DNA of 13,212 bases from Elusimicrobia bacterium CG03_land_8_20_14_0_80_50_18. GTDB lineage: Bacteria > CG03. Shown piece by piece: positions 1 through 5,520 of this stretch; within the stretch, counting starts at the first letter, position 1, and the number at the start of each line of letters is the position of its first letter. Under the pieces are notes generated by a model that was not told the origin of the DNA, searched no databases, and was given only the letters and a program-made list of their open reading frames with translations. The stretch covers positions 288-13,499 of the forward strand of contig PEUP01000015.1 of assembly GCA_002780705.1 (NCBI GenBank), read 5' to 3'. A program made the position numbers and the translations under genes.

Positions 1-24
1 ATCAGCTCAACAAGCGTAAAAGCT

Positions 25-1440
25 TTATTCGACCTCATATTCCTGCTCCGAAATTTTGTAATCCGCGCGTATCCTTATCCTCTTGCCGGTTTCGGCGGCG
101 AGAGCGTCTATGGCGTCTTCCGTAAACATGTCCGCGACAGTCGGATGCACAAAAATGTTCACCGACACAGCATGCAGATTTTTTCTGTTCTTCATCAAAT
201 GCCTCTTTATCCTTATTAGCATCGTAAGGGGTGACAGCACTCTCCCGCTCCCGTCACAATGGGAGCACTTGACGCTCACCTTTTCAAGGATATTATCCTC
301 CAGCCTCTGTCTCGTGATCTCAACAAGGCCCAGCCTGTTCAGCGGCAGAATATCAATCTTGGCCCTGTCATAGGAGGCCATCTCTTTCATTATGTCATAA
401 ATTTCCTGTCTGTGTAAAGACTTTTCCATGTCAATGAGGTCGCAAACAATTATACCGCCTATGTTCCTGAGCCTTATCTGCCTCATTATCTCTTTCGCCG
501 CCTCTTTGTTGGTCAGAAAAGATGTGTCTTCAACAGAGCCCTTCTTCTTGAATCCCTTGCTGTTGACATCCACGGCCGTGAGAGCCTCGGTGGACTGGAT
601 CACTATTTCGCCTCCGGAGCTGAGCGCCACCGAGGGTTTGGTCAAGTCCCTGATGACTTTTTCAACACCGTACCTTTCAAATAAGCCGCGGGGGTCTTTC
701 GCGTCATTGCTGAGCTCGGCTTTTTTATCCGGCGCGATCTGCTTCAGATATTTTTTCGCCTTTTCCAGCTCCTCTTCCGGCTCGACATATACGGCGTCCG
801 TTTTATCATTGAGCATCTCTCTTAAAATCTTCGGCGTAAAATCCTGCATGCAGTAGATCTGACCCGCTTTGGTATCTCTGCTTTTTTCTTTTTCTATCTG
901 TATCCAGACGGAAGCCGCAAATTCCCCGTCGCTCTTTATTTCCTTTTCTGTCCTGCCGGAGGCCTGGGTCCTGGCTATCCACGCGCCGCCGTGGGCAGAC
1001 TTGAGCTCCTCCATTATTTTTTTCAGACGGAATCTTTCTTTTCTGTCTGTAATGTTTTTGGAAACGCCGCCCCTGGTGGAATTGGGCATGAATATGAGAA
1101 AGCGGCCCGGCACGGATATATAACCGGTCAGCCGCGCTGGCTTTGTCTTGATCTCGTCTTTCGCGATCTGGACAAAAAGCCTCTCTCCCTTCTTGATCGC
1201 ATGGGGATAATCCGAAAAAGGGAGAAAGCAGTTTCTGCCGATACCTATGTCAACGAAAGCGGCGTGAATGGCATTGTTGATTCCCGACGCGAGGCCGTAA
1301 TATATGTCGCCTATCCGGGAAGGCTCTTCCTTCCTCTCTATAATGAGCTCCTGCACCTCGGAGCCGCGCAGATACGCGGCCCGTTTTTCATCCGCATCCA
1401 CTTCGATTAGTATAATGTTCTTAACTTCCTGTCTTCGCAT
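25..1440 (-). CDS. rng: Ribonuclease E/G family endoribonuclease (RNase G-like)
   Basis: Single-strand-specific endoribonuclease acting in rRNA 5'-end maturation and mRNA decay in the cytoplasm. The 471-residue product matches the compact RNase G size (E. coli RNase G is about 489) and lacks the long C-terminal scaffold of RNase E. An S1 RNA-binding domain lies at about residues 38-118 (AAFVDIGIGRNCFLPF at 60-75). The DNase-I-like catalytic domain follows. The motif ALTAVDVNS supplies D291 and N293, and GGIIVCDLIDM supplies D334, the equivalents of the metal ligands D303/N305 and D346 of E. coli RNase E. KCSHCDGSG (C392, C395) is the zinc-link that holds the dimer. The start is the ATG at 1440; no clear Shine-Dalgarno precedes it, and a large hairpin repeat lies just upstream (1480-1537). 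The gene is divergent from the tRNA. Only 24 bases follow its stop in the window, too few to identify a neighbour. Family assignment is firm; calling it G rather than short E rests on length. Confidence 0.95.
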   Translation of the reverse strand: MRRQEVKNIILIEVDADEKRAAYLRGSEVQELIIERKEEPSRIGDIYYGLASGINNAIHAAFVDIGIGRNCFLPFSDYPHAIKKGERLFVQIAKDEIKTKPARLTGYISVPGRFLIFMPNSTRGGVSKNITDRKERFRLKKIMEELKSAHGGAWIARTQASGRTEKEIKSDGEFAASVWIQIEKEKSRDTKAGQIYCMQDFTPKILREMLNDKTDAVYVEPEEELEKAKKYLKQIAPDKKAELSNDAKDPRGLFERYGVEKVIRDLTKPSVALSSGGEIVIQSTEALTAVDVNSKGFKKKGSVEDTSFLTNKEAAKEIMRQIRLRNIGGIIVCDLIDMEKSLHRQEIYDIMKEMASYDRAKIDILPLNRLGLVEITRQRLEDNILEKVSVKCSHCDGSGRVLSPLTMLIRIKRHLMKNRKNLHAVSVNIFVHPTVADMFTEDAIDALAAETGKRIRIRADYKISEQEYEVE

Positions 1441-1479
1441 GCCATATTTTTAGCAAAAAAACAGCCGAAAAAAAAGGGG

Positions 1480-1537
1480 AAAAAAAGGGGGACGGAGGAA
1501 AGTCCGACTTTCGACTTTCCTCCGTCCCCTTTTTTTT
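1480..1537. repeat. Near-perfect hairpin repeat flanked by A and T tracts (REP-like or bidirectional terminator)
   Basis: Arms of 17 nt at 1488-1504 and 1513-1529 are exact reverse complements (GGGGACGGAGGAAAGTC / GACTTTCCTCCGTCCCC) around an 8-nt loop. The pairing extends outward through A7 (1480-1486) and T8 (1530-1537) with one bulged G at 1487, giving a stem of about 24 bp. The loop and right arm contain a tandem GACTTTC duplication (1506-1512, 1513-1519). Just outside the left arm, A8G4 (1468-1479) is followed by A7G5 (1480-1491), a near-duplicate. With U-tracts on either strand it could terminate transcription both ways. Yet it lies upstream of both the RNase G gene and the tRNA, which fits a dispersed palindromic element better than a gene-end terminator. 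From memory, similar GGGGACGGAGG palindromes recur in uncultured-bacterium genomes with RAYT/Y1 transposases; that link is inference. Confidence 0.8.
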
Positions 1538-1538
1538 C

Positions 1539-1544
1539 TACAAT
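1539..1544 (+). promoter_or_regulatory. Probable -10 element of the tRNA-Val promoter
   Basis: TACAAT matches the TATAAT consensus in 5 of 6 positions and lies 19 bases before the first base of the tRNA. This would give a 5' leader of about 12 nt. The matching -35 position (about 1515-1521) falls inside the right arm of the hairpin repeat and reads CTTTCCT, a weak match. The element is predicted only from position and consensus. Confidence 0.45.
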
Positions 1545-1563
1545 ATCTCCTGATGATTCGCTC

Positions 1564-1637
1564 GGGCAATTAGCTCAGCTGGTGAGAGCATCCGCCTTAC
1601 ACGCGGAAGGCCGCAGGTTCGAATCCTGCATTGCCCA
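1564..1637 (+). tRNA. tRNA-Val (anticodon UAC)
   Basis: A complete 74-nt cloverleaf through the discriminator A. The acceptor stem GGGCAAT/ATTGCCC pairs perfectly. The D arm is GCTC-AGCTGGTGA-GAGC. The anticodon stem is TCCGC/GCGGA with loop CTTACAC, placing TAC at positions 34-36, which reads GUA and other valine codons. The variable loop is 5 nt (AGGCC). The T arm GCAGG-TTCGAAT-CCTGC is perfect. The 3' CCA is not encoded; the genome continues AATATA, so a CCA-adding enzyme is needed. It is a single tRNA transcribed divergently from the RNase G gene and bracketed by two palindromic repeats. Confidence 0.98.
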
Positions 1638-1651
1638 ATATATTTGCAGGA

Positions 1652-1752
1652 GGGACTTTCCAGTCCCGATTGATTGTAGCTGCCGCATTGCTATGCGGCC
1701 TTTTATGGCGGGATAGCAATCTCTGCCTACCGGCAGGCCGCGGCTACTACAA
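1652..1752. repeat. Composite palindromic repeat downstream of the tRNA
   Basis: Several nested inverted repeats sit in about 100 bases: GGGAC/GTCCC (1652-1656, 1663-1667); GCCGCAT/ATGCGGC (1682-1688, 1693-1699); ATTGCTA/TAGCAAT (1687-1693, 1714-1720); and CTGCC/GGCAG (1723-1727, 1732-1736). An imperfect outer pair, ATTGTAG near 1674 and CTACAAT near 1752, encloses most of them. No reading frame or protein signal belongs to this stretch. The build resembles REP/BIME or MITE-like dispersed elements. Copy number elsewhere in the genome cannot be seen from here. A secondary role in ending the tRNA transcript is given separately. Confidence 0.65.
1682..1704 (+). terminator. Possible intrinsic terminator of the tRNA transcript
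   Basis: A 7-bp GC-rich stem (GCCGCAT/ATGCGGC) with a 4-nt loop is followed by CTTTT, 45 bases after the tRNA. The U-tract is short, so termination would be weak. The hairpin is also part of the composite repeat, so it may be incidental. Confidence 0.35.
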
Positions 1753-1773
1753 TTTTTTATTGCCTTAATTATT

Positions 1774-2061
1774 ATGGAAGAAAAAAGATTTGCCCTTATT
1801 TTAACGACTGATGATGTGAGTGTTCTGAAAAATGTTCTGTTTTTAGAGCCGGGTCTTACAGATGTGACTGAATGTTTGCACCCGGTTATCGGAGGATATT
1901 TTGCGATATTTTCCGAAACCAATATACAAGAAGCACTGGACGCTTTATCCTATGGATATCAAACTGTGGCGCAATCAGAAACCGAAAAAAGGGATTATCT
2001 GAATTTATATCAGAAAATTACAAAAAAAACTTCAGATGCGGGTATGGAAGCCTCGGCATAA
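1774..2061 (+). CDS. Small hypothetical protein, AT-rich
   Basis: Encodes 95 residues; I do not recognise the family. The sequence is not low-complexity. It reads like a small soluble alpha/beta protein: a strand (RFALILTTDD), a helix (VSVLKNVLFL), two strands (TDVTECLH, GGYFAIFSE), then a helix (NIQEALDALSYGYQTV) and a charged tail. That order recalls small beta-alpha-beta-beta-alpha domains such as ACT-like or DUF4911-like folds, as a weak guess. It has no signal peptide, membrane segment or cysteine pair. By hand count the gene is about 38% GC (109 of 288 bases) against roughly 50-55% around it. No Shine-Dalgarno precedes the ATG. It lies between the composite repeat and the release-factor-like gene, whose start comes 2 bases after its stop. 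The unbroken frame, reasonable codon use and tight spacing support a real, possibly acquired, gene. The reverse-strand frame through the same DNA is an artefact of the antisense tRNA. Confidence 0.5.
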   Translation: MEEKRFALILTTDDVSVLKNVLFLEPGLTDVTECLHPVIGGYFAIFSETNIQEALDALSYGYQTVAQSETEKRDYLNLYQKITKKTSDAGMEASA

Positions 2062-2063
2062 CA

Positions 2064-2477
2064 ATGATAAACGCGAATAAAGTCAAAGCTCTTGAGAAAC
2101 GCCTCGCCGCGCTCGGCATAAAAGAGAGCGACATTGAGGAAAAATTCACCCGCGCGTCGGGACATGGCGGACAGAAGCTCAATAAAACATCATCCTGCGT
2201 ATTCCTTAAACACATCCCCAGCGGCATTCTGGTTAAATGCTCCGCGGACAGGCTCAGAGAGAGCAACCGCTTTTTCGCCAGAAGAATCCTCGCCGATAAA
2301 ATAGAGGACGACATCAAGGGCGCGGCCGGCGAAAAAGCAAAAAAAATCCACAAGCTCAGAAAACAAAAAAACAGGCGTTCAAAAAAAGCAAAAGAAAAAG
2401 TGCTGGAACTGAAAAGAATGAAATCAGAGAAGAAGCAGCTCAGAAAAAAACCGGAGGGCCGCTCTGACTGTGATTGA
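2064..2477 (+). CDS. RF-1-domain (GGQ) ribosome-rescue-type protein, MTRFR/C12orf65-like
   Basis: Encodes 137 residues: a class-I release-factor catalytic domain without the codon-recognition domains. The GGQ motif lies in SGHGGQKLNKTSSCV (residues 32-46) and is followed by HIPSGILVKC and RESNRFFARRIL. The wording around GGQ (NKTSxCVxLKHxPSGIxVKC) is closest to the mitochondrial rescue factor MTRFR (C12orf65) and bacterial relatives. The C-terminal third is very basic (KIHKLRKQKNRRSKKAKEK), as in ArfB and MTRFR, where the tail contacts the ribosome. The expected role is peptidyl-tRNA hydrolysis on stalled ribosomes or on peptidyl-tRNA-bearing large subunits; that role is inferred from family. 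The ATG at 2064 follows the previous stop by 2 bases. The frame is open further upstream, but that part overlaps the preceding gene and has no homology signal. The stop overlaps the next gene's GTG by 8 bases. Confidence 0.88.
   Translation: MINANKVKALEKRLAALGIKESDIEEKFTRASGHGGQKLNKTSSCVFLKHIPSGILVKCSADRLRESNRFFARRILADKIEDDIKGAAGEKAKKIHKLRKQKNRRSKKAKEKVLELKRMKSEKKQLRKKPEGRSDCD
2453..2458 (+). promoter_or_regulatory. Ribosome binding site for the phosphorylase-like gene
   Basis: GGAGGG lies 11 bases before a GTG at 2470, inside the end of the preceding gene. It supports the non-ATG start and an overlapping, translationally coupled arrangement. Confidence 0.55.
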
Positions 2478-3117
2478 TTTCGCGAAAAACTGCCGCGGGC
2501 GCGAGGCTCTAATAACACCCATAGGCGCTCTCGCGAAAAAAATGGCGGACAGGCTCACAGAACCTTCACATTTCAGTCTTTTCGCGGGAGGCTGGTGGAA
2601 AGGCTGGAAAGGCGATATGGCTAATCAAAAGTTATGCGTAATAGACTGCGGCGCGGGTGAAAGAGCGGCTGACTGCATATTGTTTCTGAAAGAATCCGGT
2701 GTAAAAAAAATATCCTTTTTCGGCTTCGCCGGCAGTGTTAACAAAGCGTTAGCGCCCGGCGCCTTCTGTGCCGCATCTTCATGGGCCGGCGGGGCATCGT
2801 TCGAGGAATTTGCGCTGAGTCTCGGCGAAGGAAAACTGCCGCGGAAAGCAAAGAGGCCCTTCGAAAGCGCTCAGGCAAAAACGGATAAAAGCGGGAGCAT
2901 TTACACACTGCCCTCTCTTTTCATGGAGAAAGACATCTTTGAGAAACTCGCCGAAGAGGGCTTTGACATGGTGGACATGGAAACCGCTCACGCCGCGTTC
3001 GCCGCGCAGGGAACGGACACGCGGTTTTTTTACTGCGTAAGCGATTTACGGATGAACTTCATAAAAATCAACATGGGGGAACTCGCTAAAATATGCCTCA
3101 TATCAGCGTTATCATAA
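2470..3117 (+). CDS. Nucleoside phosphorylase superfamily protein (PNP/MTAN-like)
   Basis: Encodes 215 residues resembling the purine nucleoside phosphorylase/5'-methylthioadenosine nucleosidase fold, which cleaves N-glycosidic bonds of nucleosides. Visible marks are a strand plus glycine turn (LCVIDCGAGERAADCILFL, 55-73), the core GVKKISFFGFAGSVN (77-91) followed by LAPGAFCAAS, the nucleoside-binding VDMET (168-172, with E171 matching the ribose-binding glutamate of MTAN) and SD at 191-192, where the catalytic aspartate of MTAN lies. It is shorter than most family members (about 230-250), so loops or the last helix are reduced. The substrate cannot be told; MTA/SAH, futalosine and hopanoid-type nucleosides are all handled by relatives. 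The GTG start has a GGAGGG site. It overlaps the upstream gene by 8 bases and the downstream glycosyltransferase by 25. Confidence 0.75.
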   Translation: MIDFAKNCRGREALITPIGALAKKMADRLTEPSHFSLFAGGWWKGWKGDMANQKLCVIDCGAGERAADCILFLKESGVKKISFFGFAGSVNKALAPGAFCAASSWAGGASFEEFALSLGEGKLPRKAKRPFESAQAKTDKSGSIYTLPSLFMEKDIFEKLAEEGFDMVDMETAHAAFAAQGTDTRFFYCVSDLRMNFIKINMGELAKICLISALS

Positions 3118-3905
3118 CGACCTATAACCGGAAAGACTTTGCCGCGGAAGCCGTTGAGAGTGTCAGGAAGCAGACCTGTTCCGATTATGAGCTGATAATC
3201 GTGGACGACGGGTCCACTGACGGAAGCAGAGAAATTCTCGGCCCGAAAGCTGACAAATACATTTTTCAGAAAAATGCCGGAGTGAGCGCCGCGCGCAACG
3301 CCGGATTCACAGCGTCCTCGGGAAAATACATCTGCTTTCTGGATTCGGACGACCTCTGGATGAAAGACAAGCTTGATGTCCAGATAGATTTCATGGAGAA
3401 AAACCCTTCGATGCCGCTGTGCTACACGGGGGAAAAATGGCTGAAATGCGGTTCGCACAAAAATCAGAAGAAGCATCATTCAAAAAGAGGCGGCGATATC
3501 TTTGTCAAGTGCCTTGAAATGTGCATCATATCCCCCTCCTCAGCCATGATACGCAGAGAAACGCTTGAGCGCCTGAAATTTGACGAAAAACTCCCGGTGT
3601 GCGAAGATTATGATATGTGGCTTAGGATTTCATCTGAGCACAACATCGCTTACATAGACCGCGAGCTCATAATAAAACGCGGCGGCCATCCCGGACAACT
3701 GTCAGAGAGCGAGCCGGCAATGGACCGTTTCAGGATATACTCCATAATCAAAGCCCTGAAATCAGGCCTGAGCCCGGAGCGCGAAAAGCTGGCGAAGGCC
3801 GAACTCAGGAGAAAATGCGCGATTGTCCGAAGCGGAGCGCTGAAAAGATTCAAGCCCTGGCTCTGGGCCAAATACGGCCTGATATCAAAATTTTATGGCA
3901 GCTGA
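3093..3905 (+). CDS. Family 2 glycosyltransferase
   Basis: Encodes 270 residues of a cytoplasmic GT-A-fold transferase that would pass a sugar from a nucleotide-sugar to an acceptor, probably for surface polysaccharide or a glycolipid. The N-terminus HISVIITTYNR (3-13) is the nucleotide-binding strand. VDDGSTD (37-43) and NAGVSAARNAGF (61-72) are standard GT2 motifs. DSDD (84-87) is the metal-binding DxD. EDYDMWLRI (171-179) holds the usual catalytic-base region. The C-terminal 60 residues are helical and basic, with no transmembrane segment. Donor and acceptor cannot be assigned. The ATG is preceded by GGGGGA about 12 bases upstream. It overlaps the phosphorylase-like gene by 25 bases and the next gene by 11 bases. 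No other polysaccharide genes are visible nearby. Confidence 0.92.
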   Translation: MPHISVIITTYNRKDFAAEAVESVRKQTCSDYELIIVDDGSTDGSREILGPKADKYIFQKNAGVSAARNAGFTASSGKYICFLDSDDLWMKDKLDVQIDFMEKNPSMPLCYTGEKWLKCGSHKNQKKHHSKRGGDIFVKCLEMCIISPSSAMIRRETLERLKFDEKLPVCEDYDMWLRISSEHNIAYIDRELIIKRGGHPGQLSESEPAMDRFRIYSIIKALKSGLSPEREKLAKAELRRKCAIVRSGALKRFKPWLWAKYGLISKFYGS

Positions 3906-4410
3906 TTTCCCGCGGGATCTTGCGGAAAAAGTGGAGGCGCGGACAATAAGTTACGGCGCGGCTCTGTCTCTCCGTTTCCTTATGGAACAAGACAGGAGAA
4001 TCGTATGCGCCTTCCTTGAGGAGCTCAGGCCGAGCAGTTCCCTCATGAAAGAATTCGCCGAACTCATACTGGATATATCCAAACGGGAGGGCCTCTCAGC
4101 CGCTGAAATAATAGCCGGCTTAAAAGACATTATGACAGTGCGGCAATCAAGAAAAATAAAAACAGAAAAAGTCAGGCGGGCTCTGCGCGCGCGCCGCTTC
4201 CCGTCACTGACCGAAAAAGAAAAAGAATTAAAGGCCGCCTCGCTCGCGCTCTCACTCCCCGCTAATGTGTCACTTCATTATCCCGAAAACATGGAGGGCA
4301 AAAAAGTGTCGCTCACCATCCGTTTTGAAAACATGGCGGAACTTCAGCAGAGCCTTGATGAAATAAAAAAGAAAGCTGACCGGCTAAATGAATTCCTTGA
4401 AATTCTCTGA
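3895..4410 (+). CDS. Conserved-looking helical protein, possibly ParB C-terminal-like
   Basis: Encodes 171 residues and is not firmly recognised. The N-terminal half is helical (ISYGAALSLRFLMEQDRRIV at 18-37, then FAELILDISKREGLSAAEII). It reads like the helix-turn-helix part of ParB/Spo0J proteins, where a related 'haRaLL.l.d...' phrase occurs. Residues 85-112 are strongly basic. The end (NVSLHYPENMEGKKVSLTIRFENMAELQQSLDEI, from 124) resembles the short beta-beta-alpha C-terminal dimerisation unit of ParB. The N-terminal CTP-binding ParB nuclease-like domain is absent, and no ParA is in the window. The comparison is by eye and may be wrong; a nucleic-acid-binding role is only suggested by the charge. 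The ATG overlaps the glycosyltransferase stop (ATGGCAGCTGA) with no clear ribosome site, suggesting coupled translation. It overlaps the SPL gene by 23 bases. Confidence 0.7.
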   Translation: MAADFPRDLAEKVEARTISYGAALSLRFLMEQDRRIVCAFLEELRPSSSLMKEFAELILDISKREGLSAAEIIAGLKDIMTVRQSRKIKTEKVRRALRARRFPSLTEKEKELKAASLALSLPANVSLHYPENMEGKKVSLTIRFENMAELQQSLDEIKKKADRLNEFLEIL

Positions 4411-5461
4411 AATATATTTCACCGAAGATGCGGAAGGCCTTCCCCTGACTGAAAAAATCTTCGCTTTGTTTAAAAGCGCGGAGAAAATAGCGCTGGAATC
4501 GGCGAAAGAGCTGTGCTTTGCGCCTCAAAACAGCCCGGAAGAGGTGACACGCGCGAAAAAGGCACTTTTTCTGACAGTGAAAAAAAACAATTTCATAGAA
4601 AAATGCCCCGGAACAGCCGGGCATCTGTGCTGTAATTATTTTGTGGCCAAAAACATCCTCGGATGCCCCGCGGACTGCTCTTACTGCTATCTTCAGGCTT
4701 ATCTGAACACACGCGCCATAACGGTTTTTGTTAACACAGCGGACTTTCTGCGGGACTTTGAGGACGCCGCTTCCGGGCAGACGCTCAGAATAGGCACGGG
4801 GGAATTTTCGGACAGTCTGCTCATGGACAGTGTCCTTGATGTGAATAAAAATCTCATTGAAATATGTTCCCGCACAAATTCTCTGCTGGAGCTGAAAACA
4901 AAATCGGCGGATGTCGCAGGACTTCTTAAACTGAATCATCGGGAACGCACTGTCATGGCCTGGTCACTTAACCCCTCCGCGCTCGCTGAAACGGAAGAGA
5001 CAGGCGCCGCGAGCCCCCTGAAACGCATAAGCGCCGCGGCCGCAGCGGCGGAAAACGGCTATCCCGTCGCCTTTCATTTTGACCCGCTGATTTATTTTGA
5101 GAACTGGGAAAAAGCTTATGAAGAACTCATAGAGCGCCTCTTTTCCAAAATATCGCCGGAACATATCGCGTGGATAAGCCTCGGGGCTCTGCGTTATGAC
5201 CCCGCGATCAAAGCTGTTATTTATTCGCGCTTTCCGGATTCTAAAATACTCTGCGGCGAATTCATACGCGGAAACGACGGAAAACAGCGCTATCTGAAAT
5301 ACATACGCATGGAAATGTTTTCCAAAATACGCGCCATGCTTGAAAAACACGGAAAAAATATGAGTATATACCTCTGTATGGAAAGCCCCGAAATGTGGAA
5401 ACAGTCCTTCGGCAAACTTCCTTCTGATATTCCGCGCCTTGATTCCATTTTCAAAACCTGA
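4388..5461 (+). CDS. SPL-family radical SAM protein lacking the catalytic cysteine
   Basis: Encodes 357 residues homologous to spore photoproduct lyase, which repairs the UV-induced thymine dimer of spores by 5'-deoxyadenosyl-radical chemistry. The [4Fe-4S] motif CPADCSYC gives C93, C97 and C100, followed by YLQ as in true SPL (Y99 and Y101 present). Other family phrases are FVNTADFLRDF (114-124), TVMAWSLNPS, the LKRISAAAAAAENGYPVAFHFDPL stretch and WISLGALRYDP. Against the B. subtilis sequence as I recall it (FEAACTSD), the region GTGEFSDS (136-143) puts E139 where the hydrogen-donating C141 should be. No sporulation gene is visible. It is therefore probably a related radical SAM enzyme of unknown substrate, or a repair enzyme using another donor. 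The start ATG at 4388 overlaps the upstream gene by 23 bases, and it is the last gene of the overlapping run. Confidence 0.9.
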   Translation: MNSLKFSEIYFTEDAEGLPLTEKIFALFKSAEKIALESAKELCFAPQNSPEEVTRAKKALFLTVKKNNFIEKCPGTAGHLCCNYFVAKNILGCPADCSYCYLQAYLNTRAITVFVNTADFLRDFEDAASGQTLRIGTGEFSDSLLMDSVLDVNKNLIEICSRTNSLLELKTKSADVAGLLKLNHRERTVMAWSLNPSALAETEETGAASPLKRISAAAAAAENGYPVAFHFDPLIYFENWEKAYEELIERLFSKISPEHIAWISLGALRYDPAIKAVIYSRFPDSKILCGEFIRGNDGKQRYLKYIRMEMFSKIRAMLEKHGKNMSIYLCMESPEMWKQSFGKLPSDIPRLDSIFKT

Positions 5462-5463
5462 AG

Positions 5464-5492
5464 TTGAAAATACTTTGCAAAAGTGATAGCAT
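5464..5492 (+). promoter_or_regulatory. Predicted sigma-70-type promoter for the pseudopilin gene
   Basis: TTGAAA (5464-5469, 5 of 6 to TTGACA) and TAGCAT (5487-5492, 4 of 6 to TATAAT) are separated by 17 bases, the optimal spacing. Transcription would begin near 5499. This makes the possible TTG start at 5464 unlikely and favours the ATG at 5521. The site lies directly after the SPL stop codon. Confidence 0.5.
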
Positions 5493-5520
5493 TAAGTGTA
5501 TGAAGAACAAAGCCGTCCTA

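Noticed and set aside
1575..1922. Minus-strand frame of 115 residues ending in MQDSNLRPSACKADALTS
   Set aside because: Its C-terminal part is the antisense of the tRNA; this peptide is a well-known spurious translation. The rest overlaps the composite repeat and the small plus-strand gene.
1872..2063. N-terminal extension of the release-factor-like protein
   Set aside because: It overlaps the 95-residue gene in another frame, shows no family similarity, and the ATG at 2064 gives a normal RF-1-domain start.
2470..5461. Hopanoid side-chain (HpnG/HpnH/HpnI) or futalosine-menaquinone cluster, suggested by phosphorylase, GT2 and radical SAM together
   Set aside because: The radical SAM protein is clearly SPL-type, not HpnH or MqnC, and no other hopanoid or menaquinone gene is present.
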